Positions 1-5,717 of a stretch of 34,950 nucleotides of DNA are shown piece after piece. A program made the translations under genes and the position numbers. The DNA is taken from positions 1 through 34,950 of the forward strand of contig CAJGDG010000011.1 in the NCBI GenBank assembly GCA_904502095.1, read 5' to 3'. The notes under the pieces were generated by a model, which was given only the letters and a program-made list of their open reading frames with translations, made no database searches and was not told the DNA's origin. Numbering within the stretch: position 1 is the first letter of the stretch; every line of letters starts with the position of its first letter. The stretch comes from an uncultured Alphaproteobacteria bacterium (lineage in GTDB: Bacteria > Pseudomonadota > Alphaproteobacteria > Rs-D84).

Positions 1-891
1 AGGATTACGCAAATCTGGTTTATCAGAACCATATTTCAACATCGCTTCATCAAACGATATATGTGGAATATCTTCGCCCAATATTGCATCTGGTACAAAC
101 GCACGAATCAAATCAGGCATCAATTTATCGCCTACTTCCTGAATATCGCGCAAGTCAACAAAAGACATTTCCAAATCCAACTGATAGAATTCCAGCAATC
201 TGTCTGCGCGTAAATCTTCATCACGGAAACAAGGCGCAATCTGGAAATATCTGTCAAATCCTGCAACCTGCAACAACTGTTTAAACTGTTGTGGCGCCTG
301 TGGCAAAGCATAAAACATACCATGATGATTACGGCTTGGCACAATAAAGTCGCGCGCGCCTTCTGGACTGGATGCGGTTAAAATAGGTGTTTGAAATTCT
401 GAGAAACCCAAATCCCACATTTTATCACGCATAAATTTAACAATACGATTACGCATCAAAATATTTTTATGCAAACTTTCGCGACGCAAATCAATATATC
501 TGTGTTTCAAACGCAAATCTTCGGCAACAGTATCATCGTCGCCAAAAACCTGGAACGGCAAAACATCTGCATTTGTTAAAACTTCAAAAGATTGTGCCTG
601 AATTTCGATACCACCTGTTGGAATTTTATCGTTAACTGCCGCCGCATCACGCGCAACAACAGTTCCTGTAATTTTAATAACAGATTCTGGGCGAACTTTT
701 TCCAGATTTTCATCACCACCATCAAACACAATTTGTGTAATACCATAATTATCGCGCAGGTCAACAAACAGCAACGCACCATGGTCGCGCTTGCGATGCA
801 CCCAGCCCGACAGCACAACATTTTCACCAACATTTGCAGTATTCAATTCACCGCAAGTATGTGTTCTGTACTTTGATTTCAAAGATAACAT
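1..891 (-). CDS. aspS: Aspartyl-tRNA synthetase, N-terminal part (cut by window edge)
   Basis: Charges tRNA-Asp with aspartate in the cytoplasm. The 297 codons visible on the minus strand contain the N-terminal OB-fold anticodon-binding region (LSGWVHRKRDHGALLFVDLR) and then class II synthetase sequence: FRDEDLRADRLLEF for motif 2, and GSDKPDLRNP at the window edge. The C-terminal half lies outside the window, so the gene is partial only because of the boundary. The ATG at 891 is preceded by AGGGA about 5 nt upstream. It is expressed from its own leader, which carries a T-box element (separate entry). Whether the enzyme is discriminating (Asp only) or also charges tRNA-Asn cannot be judged from this part. 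Confidence 0.96.
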   Translation of the reverse strand, partial: MLSLKSKYRTHTCGELNTANVGENVVLSGWVHRKRDHGALLFVDLRDNYGITQIVFDGGDENLEKVRPESVIKITGTVVARDAAAVNDKIPTGGIEIQAQSFEVLTNADVLPFQVFGDDDTVAEDLRLKHRYIDLRRESLHKNILMRNRIVKFMRDKMWDLGFSEFQTPILTASSPEGARDFIVPSRNHHGMFYALPQAPQQFKQLLQVAGFDRYFQIAPCFRDEDLRADRLLEFYQLDLEMSFVDLRDIQEVGDKLMPDLIRAFVPDAILGEDIPHISFDEAMLKYGSDKPDLRNP

Positions 892-1075
892 ATCGGTCCC
901 TTTTTTTGTTTTCGGGCACAGAAAAATTCGGAATTTCGGCACCCATTAAATGTTAAACTTCAGGGGCGCAAGTCTTTACATCTGGCTGCGCGGTGCCACC
1001 CTGATTTATAACTTTTTTTGCAAAATTTGCTTGCTACATGGTTGTCAGTCATATCAACGCTTGCAAACCTGCGAT
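892..1075 (-). promoter_or_regulatory. T-box-type leader of aspS
   Basis: On the minus strand AGGGTGGCACCGCG (1002-989) is an exact match to the T-box consensus AGGGUGGNACCGCG. It pairs with downstream TGCGC and CCCT (ending near 961), giving the usual antiterminator: helix AGGG/CCCT, bulge UGGCACC, helix GCGCA/UGCGC. The variable base C suits a tRNA with discriminator G, as in tRNA-Asp. Upstream, a hairpin GTTG/CAAC (about 1055-1041) exposes two GAC (Asp) triplets, at 1050-1048 and 1046-1044. The leader is only about 184 nt, so Stem I would be very short. A competing stem GCGCCC/GGGTGC follows without a clear U-run. The freed CCCCT could also pair with the AGGG ribosome site, so control may be translational. 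The T-box core is seen directly; specifier and mechanism are inferred. Confidence 0.75.
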
Positions 1076-1081
1076 GTGCGG

Positions 1082-1110
1082 ATTTTAAATCATAAAAAAC
1101 AAATTTGCAA
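1082..1110 (-). promoter_or_regulatory. Sigma70-type promoter of aspS leader
   Basis: On the minus strand, TTGCAA (1110-1105), a 17-nt spacer and TAAAAT (1087-1082). Transcription would start near 1075, just before the T-box leader. Confidence 0.5.
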
Positions 1111-1124
1111 TATAAATAAGTAGT

Positions 1125-1163
1125 GCCGGCAATGTAGTGTACAAACGCTACATGAATCGCCGC
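1125..1163. repeat. Hairpin repeat, copy 1 (22-bp core)
   Basis: A 22-bp core at 1134-1155 is repeated exactly at 1235-1256. The core itself folds: GTAGTGT pairs with ACGCTAC (one G-T) around an ACAA loop. In this copy the flanks GGCAAT and ATCGCC also pair, with one mismatch, so the whole element is a longer imperfect hairpin. It lies just upstream of the aspS promoter. Its origin is unknown. Confidence 0.6.
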
Positions 1164-1222
1164 AAACAAAAAACATTGTTCGTGATTAGTGTAAAATAAA
1201 TTAGAATAATTTAGACAAAAGG

Positions 1223-1268
1223 AAATCGGGAATCGTAGTGTACAAACGCTACATGAGATTCCCGATTT
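1223..1268. terminator. Long hairpin, copy 2 of the 22-bp core; probable terminator of the acyl-CoA ligase gene
   Basis: Perfect 12-bp arms AAATCGGGAATC (1223-1234) and GATTCCCGATTT (1257-1268) enclose the second copy of the 22-bp core (1235-1256), which carries its own 7-bp stem. The hairpin lies about 30 nt downstream of the minus-strand ligase gene and is followed on that strand by CCTTTTG, a weak U-tract. It may terminate transcription, but the shared core with different outer arms suggests something more than a plain terminator. Confidence 0.55.
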
Positions 1269-1297
1269 ACTTTTAGATAAGTTATTATAATTTATTT

Positions 1298-2878
1298 TTA
1301 TTCGTGACGATCTGGATACTTACCCTCTTCCAAATTCTTGCGAACCATATGATGCTTTACCTTTTGTGTGCTGGTCAAAGGCAAGTCTTCGGTCGTCATG
1401 GCATAGTGTGTCACCCATTTATAGCTAGCAACTTTTTTGTTTGCAGCAGCAATGGCTTCACCTAATTTTTCCAATGTCATACCCTCTTCTACACTGAATA
1501 CAGCATATGTGACAGTTTTTCCTTTGACAACATGCTCAAAAACCGCAACATTTTTTACACCTGGGATTGTGATATACATTCCTTCTAATTCATCTGGATA
1601 AACATTTTTGCCGCTGTCTAAAACGATAACTTGTTTTTTACGACCCGCAAAATGCAATTCGCCGTTTTTATCCATAGACACCATATCACCAGTGTTAAAG
1701 AAACCGCGTTCGTCAAAGATTTCTGCATTTGCTTCTTCGTTATTCAGGTATCCACCAAACACCTGATGACCACGCAACCACAGAACACCAACGCCTTCTT
1801 CGTTTTTATCACGAATTTCACATTCGTTATTCTGTGTTGGTCCACCAAACGCAAAAGGAAAACGCTTTTTAGTTGGCCTTGAAATACAGATTGGTCCAAC
1901 TGTTTCTGTTAAACCGTATCCTTGGATAAAGGTCAAACCCAATCTTTCATAGAATGTTTCAACCTCTGGCTTGGTTGCGGCACCACCTGCAATCAACAGA
2001 CGCGCACGACCACCAAATACATCCAAGATTGGTTTTTGCACTTTGCGAACCAAGAATCCCAGACCAAGTTTTTGCAACAATTTACCGTATTTCAAAATAA
2101 ATGATACCAACCACCATTTCTTTTGTGCTTTTACATTGTCGATAATTTTATTACGGAAAACTTCCCACAATCTTGGCACCGCAGGAATAACCTGGGGACG
2201 GAATTTTTTAAAGTCTGCCATAATTTCTTTTGGGTTAATTGTTGGTTGTAATAATACACCAGCGCCAAAATGCAATGTCGCCAAAATTTCAACAGCAAAA
2301 CCAAACACATGATACATTGGCAAGAAACCATACAATATATCAGCGGGTTTAATCCATTCTGCCATCGATTCCAGCGAATTTGCACATTCAATGATATTAA
2401 AGTGTGTTAATGGCACAACCTTTGGCACGCCAGTCGAACCAGATGTAAACGACATTGTTGCAATATCCAAAGATTCAACCGCAGCCGGTTTTAATTTTGG
2501 GTTAACCTTGCCGTCTTTTTTGGTTATATCATAGAATTTAAACTTGCTTGTTTTATAAACAAATGATTTTTCTGCACAAACCAAATGACAGTTTGTAATA
2601 GATGTCATATTGTCATATTCAAACGGTGTTAAATTTGTATCCAACAGCAATACAGTACCACCAAGATACCAAATTGCAAACATAGTGATTGGAAATTCTG
2701 GGATATTGTGTGATAAAATACCAACAACATCACCCTTTTTTACCCCAGCTGCATCCAGCGACGCTGCGCGCGCTTTTACAACTTCAATAAAATCTTTGTA
2801 CGAAACGCCTTCGCGCACCAGATAAAGATTGTCTGGCCATGTTTGCGCGGCTCGTTCTAATAACTGATACATATTCAT
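1298..2878 (-). CDS. Long-chain fatty acid-CoA ligase-like AMP-forming synthetase
   Basis: Adenylate-forming enzyme (ANL superfamily, 526 aa) expected to activate a fatty acid with ATP and load it on CoA at the inner membrane. Visible motifs are the phosphate-binding loop SFTSGSTGVPK (residues 143-153), YGLTETVGPI (321-330), NTGDMV (395-400), AGRKKQVIVLDSGKN (411-425) and a C-terminal TSTQKVK that supplies the catalytic lysine. I chose ATG 2878 (MNMYQ) because the longer frame reads back through the divergent promoter, and AAGGAA lies upstream of this ATG. Substrate chain length cannot be read from the sequence; an acyl-ACP synthetase or other acyl-CoA ligase is possible. It is divergently transcribed from xth and stands alone. 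Confidence 0.88.
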   Translation of the reverse strand: MNMYQLLERAAQTWPDNLYLVREGVSYKDFIEVVKARAASLDAAGVKKGDVVGILSHNIPEFPITMFAIWYLGGTVLLLDTNLTPFEYDNMTSITNCHLVCAEKSFVYKTSKFKFYDITKKDGKVNPKLKPAAVESLDIATMSFTSGSTGVPKVVPLTHFNIIECANSLESMAEWIKPADILYGFLPMYHVFGFAVEILATLHFGAGVLLQPTINPKEIMADFKKFRPQVIPAVPRLWEVFRNKIIDNVKAQKKWWLVSFILKYGKLLQKLGLGFLVRKVQKPILDVFGGRARLLIAGGAATKPEVETFYERLGLTFIQGYGLTETVGPICISRPTKKRFPFAFGGPTQNNECEIRDKNEEGVGVLWLRGHQVFGGYLNNEEANAEIFDERGFFNTGDMVSMDKNGELHFAGRKKQVIVLDSGKNVYPDELEGMYITIPGVKNVAVFEHVVKGKTVTYAVFSVEEGMTLEKLGEAIAAANKKVASYKWVTHYAMTTEDLPLTSTQKVKHHMVRKNLEEGKYPDRHE

Positions 2879-2894
2879 TTCAAAAAATTCCTTG

Positions 2895-2923
2895 TTGTTT
2901 TTATATTGGACAGTGGCTATTAT
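2895..2923 (+). promoter_or_regulatory. Candidate promoter of xth
   Basis: TTGTTT (2895-2900), a 17-nt spacer and TATTAT (2918-2923) lie upstream of the ATG at 2950. It shares bases with the opposing ligase promoter, so the two may interfere with each other. Confidence 0.4.
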
Positions 2924-2947
2924 ACAAAACAGAAAACAGGATTGCAA
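2919..2947 (-). promoter_or_regulatory. Promoter of the acyl-CoA ligase gene
   Basis: On the minus strand, TTGCAA (2947-2942), a 17-nt spacer and a consensus TATAAT (2924-2919). The predicted start lies about 35 nt upstream of the ligase ATG at 2878. The -35 element abuts the xth start codon on the other strand. Confidence 0.6.
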
Positions 2948-2949
2948 AT

Positions 2950-3720
2950 ATGAAAATTTTAACACTTAATATCAACTCTATACGCGCACATATCGAAAGT
3001 TTTATTGACATTTTGCGCAGCGGCGAATATGACACAATTTTGGTCCAAGAATTAAAAGTCGAAACAGCGAACTTTCCATATAATGTATTTGACGAATATG
3101 GTTATAATATCAAAGTTTTTGGTCAAAAAAGCTGGAACGGGGTTGCTGTTTTTTCAAAATATTCTATCGAAGATACCATCTTGGGTTTACCAACATATCC
3201 TGATGTAAACGCCCGTTTTATCGAATGTGTTGTTGATGGTCGTGTTCGATTAATAAATGTATATATGCCAAATGGTGACACTGTGCAATCACCAAAATTT
3301 CCATATAAATTGGATTGGATGAACGCGTTTACAAAATATATTTCACAATATTTAGACAGCGAAGAAGCCGTTATTATCGCAGGCGATTTTAATGTTGCAA
3401 TCCAAGACCGTGATATCTGGAACCCAAAAAATTATGAAGGCATTGCAATTTCTGCACCAGCGGCACGCGCAATAATGAACGAATGGTTGGACGCAGGTTG
3501 GGTTGACGCATGGCGCACATTACACCCCGATGAAACAGGATACACATGGTACGGATATCGTGGGCGCGACACCGTTGGCAATAAACAAGGACTGCGTTTA
3601 GATTATTTCTTGTGTAATCATACTGCGGCAAAAATGATAAAGAACTGCGAAATTGATATGGAGCCCCGATTGGCAGAAAAACCAACCGATCATTGCGGAT
3701 TAATGTTAGAAATAAAATAA
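2950..3720 (+). CDS. xth: Exonuclease III-type AP endonuclease
   Basis: Mg-dependent endonuclease/exonuclease/phosphatase-fold enzyme that cuts DNA 5' of abasic sites in base excision repair. All catalytic motifs of the ExoIII family are present in 256 aa: NIN near residue 9, QELK with the metal-binding E34, NVYMPNG with the conserved Tyr near 105, GDFNVA with D146 and N148, LDYFL near 219, and the terminal TDH with D247/H248. ATG 2950 is chosen because the frame opens further upstream only by reading through the divergent ligase gene. It complements the two DNA glycosylases encoded at 4379-5676 on the other strand. Confidence 0.95.
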   Translation: MKILTLNINSIRAHIESFIDILRSGEYDTILVQELKVETANFPYNVFDEYGYNIKVFGQKSWNGVAVFSKYSIEDTILGLPTYPDVNARFIECVVDGRVRLINVYMPNGDTVQSPKFPYKLDWMNAFTKYISQYLDSEEAVIIAGDFNVAIQDRDIWNPKNYEGIAISAPAARAIMNEWLDAGWVDAWRTLHPDETGYTWYGYRGRDTVGNKQGLRLDYFLCNHTAAKMIKNCEIDMEPRLAEKPTDHCGLMLEIK

Positions 3721-3767
3721 TTTGATAAGAATGTAGACCTGAGTCAAATCAAACAAACGCAAATCAG

Positions 3768-3938
3768 ATGGGAAATCAATGGGTGCCCCAGAGCCAAAAC
3801 TCAACGAACTCCAAAGCAACTGTTGAAGATTATATAGCCCTTTTATCCGAATGGCAAGAATTTTGTGAAGAAATTATCAGAACAGGAACAATCATCAAAA
3901 ATATTTTTTCTGAAAAATTCTGCCATTACCAGTCTTAA
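3768..3938 (+). CDS. Small ORF of 56 aa, function unknown
   Basis: An ORF starting MGNQWVPQSQNS with a polar, Asn/Ser-rich N-terminus followed by a helical stretch (TVEDYIALLSEWQEF) and ending FCHYQS. The frame is open back to 3729 without another ATG. No ribosome site is evident. The 3' end overlaps the convergent GIY-YIG gene by 44 nt. The amino-acid pattern looks protein-like, but I do not recognise a family. It could be a gene remnant or chance. Confidence 0.3.
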   Translation: MGNQWVPQSQNSTNSKATVEDYIALLSEWQEFCEEIIRTGTIIKNIFSEKFCHYQS

Positions 3939-4134
3939 GAAACTTTTCAAAAATTTGTGCTTTTTCCTCACTGTCAAAAGCAATATATCCACGCAAATCC
4001 CAAGGTTTAAATTTATTTGTATGAACAGAATTACCGTTATTATGTTCTTTTAAGCGTCTTTTTAAATCATTAGTGCAACCAACATAAAAATGTTCTGGAA
4101 AATTTATACTTTGTAGAATATACACATAAAACAT
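3895..4134 (-). CDS. GIY-YIG domain endonuclease, small
   Basis: A 79-aa single-domain protein of the GIY-YIG family (UPF0213/YhbQ-like group). The first strand reads FYVYILQS and the second FYVGCTNDLKRRLKEHN, giving the paired Tyr motifs and the conserved Arg; the catalytic Glu is probably in the DSEEKAQIFEKFL segment. I chose ATG 4134 (MFYVYILQS), since the 10 extra upstream codons translate the palindromic tRNA-spacer repeat. These small proteins are usually annotated as structure-specific nucleases of unclear role. It lies downstream of tRNA-Thr on the same strand, separated by palindromic DNA. Confidence 0.85.
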   Translation of the reverse strand: MFYVYILQSINFPEHFYVGCTNDLKRRLKEHNNGNSVHTNKFKPWDLRGYIAFDSEEKAQIFEKFLKTGNGRIFQKKYF

Positions 4135-4140
4135 CTGAAG

Positions 4141-4251
4141 TCCGCTTTCATTCACTACGTTCATTACAGCGTGACATCCGTTTCTCTAACTCTACACCTT
4201 CGTTTGCTTTCTGCAAAACCAATCTCGCTGTAGCGTAAGCGAAAGCGGATG
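4141..4251. repeat. Palindromic spacer between tRNA-Thr and the GIY-YIG gene
   Basis: Nine-bp arms TCCGCTTTC (from 4141) and GAAAGCGGA (ending at 4249) bracket about 90 bp. The right-hand part, starting TCTCGCTGTAGC at 4223 and running into GCGAAAGCGGATGG, resembles the block at 17355-17385 near the initiator tRNA. The shared pattern is TCTCGC-Y-GTAGC, a few bases, then GCGAA and GCGGA. This looks like a REP-like palindrome that sits beside tRNA genes. Confidence 0.5.
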
Positions 4252-4323
4252 GTGCCCTAAGCAAGAATCGGACTTGCGACTCGTCCTTACCAAGGACGTG
4301 TTTTACCACTAGACTATTAGGGC
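4250..4323 (-). tRNA. tRNA-Thr(GGT)
   Basis: 74 nt including encoded CCA. Acceptor GCCCTAA/TTAGGGC, discriminator A, anticodon stem CGTCC/GGACG with loop TTGGTAA (anticodon GGT, reading ACC and ACT), T-stem GCAAG/CTTGC. Two oddities: the T-loop is TCCGATT instead of TTCGANT (C at the position of U55), and the D-stem GTCT/AAAC has one C-A mismatch. The other helices are perfect, so it is probably functional, but it could be starting to decay. Confidence 0.85.
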
Positions 4324-4340
4324 AAAAAAGATATGCCGTA

Positions 4341-4368
4341 ATTATACGGGCAAAAGGTTAAAAATCAA
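4341..4368 (-). promoter_or_regulatory. Promoter of tRNA-Thr
   Basis: On the minus strand, TTGATT (4368-4363), a 16-nt spacer and consensus TATAAT (4346-4341), about 18 nt before the mature tRNA 5' end. Confidence 0.6.
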
Positions 4369-4378
4369 GCACAAAATA

Positions 4379-5041
4379 CTACCAATCAATTGGCGTTTTA
4401 CCGAGTTCAACCAAATATTGATTTGCCTGACTAAAATGATGATTTCCAAAAAATCCCCTGTATGCAGACAGTGGCGATGGATGTGCGCTTTTCAAAACTA
4501 AATTTTTTGATGCGTCCACAAAAGCCGCCTTTTTCTGGGCATATCCACCCCACAGCATATAAACAATATTTTCACGCGTGCTTAACGCACGAATTACAGC
4601 ATCTGTAAAAGATTCCCAGCCACGCCCAGCATGGGATGCTGCCAAATGCGCCTGAACAGTTAATGTTGAATTTAACAACAAAACACCCTGCTGTGCCCAA
4701 TATGTCAAATCGCCATTTGTGACAGATTTTTTCCCCGTATCAGATTCAATTTCTTTATAAATATTTTGTAATGATGGTGGTGTTGGTGTTGGCGGCAAAA
4801 CAGAAAAACAAAGTCCGTGTGCCTGACCCGGTTCATGATAAGGGTCTTGACCAATAATCACAACTTTCACATTATTCAGCGGACATAAATTAAAAGCATT
4901 GAAAATATTTTTTGCATCTGGATATATGGCTTTGCCAGACAGATATTCACCGCGCACAAAATCAGTCAGTTTAATAAAATAATCTTTATTAAACTCTGCG
5001 CTTAACGCATTTTTCCAAGACTGTTCTATTTTCACATTCAT
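4379..5041 (-). CDS. ung: Uracil-DNA glycosylase, family 1
   Basis: Removes uracil from DNA, opening base excision repair. The 220-aa protein has the full family signature: water-activating loop GQDPYHEPGQAHGLCFSV with catalytic D66, VLLLNSTLTV (120-129) for uracil recognition, and the DNA-intercalation loop HPSPLSA starting at H187. Length matches the family. The start overlaps the stop of the upstream glycosylase gene by 4 nt (ATGA type), so the two are translationally coupled and form a repair pair. Confidence 0.97.
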   Translation of the reverse strand: MNVKIEQSWKNALSAEFNKDYFIKLTDFVRGEYLSGKAIYPDAKNIFNAFNLCPLNNVKVVIIGQDPYHEPGQAHGLCFSVLPPTPTPPSLQNIYKEIESDTGKKSVTNGDLTYWAQQGVLLLNSTLTVQAHLAASHAGRGWESFTDAVIRALSTRENIVYMLWGGYAQKKAAFVDASKNLVLKSAHPSPLSAYRGFFGNHHFSQANQYLVELGKTPIDW

Positions 5042-5676
5042 AATTTTATCAACCCCTGCTGTAAACTACGCCACAAAACAACATCAATATATCCGATTGG
5101 CAAACCTGTTTCTTGCGCTAAATGCGCGAACATTTTATCGCACGCCTGTTTAATTTCCGGATTTAATTTACTGTTATCTATTTCTAAATTTTCACCAATA
5201 TATTTGACACCCAAACGCTGAATCCAGACATCATATTTCACAATATTTTCGCCCAAATTTCGCGCCAAATGATTTGCTGTAATTTTCCCGATATGCGGCA
5301 ATTTTTGCAGATATTTTAATTTTTCATCCAATGCATTCAGGGCATAATAATCATGACAAAAATTATGACGATTTTCCCATATTTTACACACCGCATTGAT
5401 TTTATTTTTGTTATTAAAAATCTGAATCAAGACATCAAAATCCGCGCCATATTCAAGTAAAAACCCCATAATTTTTTTATGAATTTTTTTTGCAGTAATT
5501 TGTGAAAAACCGCCTGCCAAGATTACATATATACAATGTGATGCAAATTCATCTGGCAAACAAATTTTATACGACTGTAAATTTTGCAATATTTCATCAA
5601 AAGACTGATTATCGGAATCCAACCCACGCGCACGCAAATTTTTTTCCAAATCAAAAAACCACGCCCCAGAAAACAT
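5038..5676 (-). CDS. Helix-hairpin-helix (HhH-GPD) DNA glycosylase-like protein
   Basis: A 212-aa protein with a helix-hairpin-helix LPHIGKITANHLARN (126-140) followed by VKYDVWIQRLG, whose D149 matches the catalytic Asp of the HhH-GPD superfamily. Aligned with EndoIII (LPGVGRKTA), the position of the catalytic lysine is Ile132, which suggests a monofunctional enzyme without lyase activity. No Cys cluster for a 4Fe-4S centre is present. Base specificity is unknown. I chose ATG 5676: an earlier ATG at 5712 lies inside the hairpin right after gyrB, while 5676 has GGGGTG just upstream. It is coupled to ung. Confidence 0.72.
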   Translation of the reverse strand: MFSGAWFFDLEKNLRARGLDSDNQSFDEILQNLQSYKICLPDEFASHCIYVILAGGFSQITAKKIHKKIMGFLLEYGADFDVLIQIFNNKNKINAVCKIWENRHNFCHDYYALNALDEKLKYLQKLPHIGKITANHLARNLGENIVKYDVWIQRLGVKYIGENLEIDNSKLNPEIKQACDKMFAHLAQETGLPIGYIDVVLWRSLQQGLIKL

Positions 5677-5689
5677 TATACACCCCATA

Positions 5690-5716
5690 AATAATGCAGG
5701 TAAAACCTGCATTATT
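5690..5716 (-). terminator. Perfect hairpin immediately after gyrB
   Basis: Arms AATAATGCAGGT (5690-5701) and ACCTGCATTATT (5705-5716) form a perfect 12-bp stem with a 3-nt loop, one base past the gyrB stop. No strong U-run follows, so it may stabilise the mRNA end or attenuate rather than fully stop transcription into the glycosylase-ung pair. Confidence 0.6.
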
Positions 5717-5717
5717 T

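Noticed and set aside
960..1169. 69-aa minus-strand ORF in front of aspS
   Set aside because: It runs through the T-box leader, the aspS promoter and the hairpin core; its sequence is explained by those elements and it has no ribosome site.
2839..2949. Longer N-terminus of exonuclease III
   Set aside because: It reads through the divergent ligase start and both promoters; the family N-terminus begins at 2950.
5677..5712. Earlier ATG codons (5712, 5688) for the glycosylase
   Set aside because: The first lies within the perfect hairpin after gyrB; the ribosome-site-like GGGGTG and protein alignment favour 5676.
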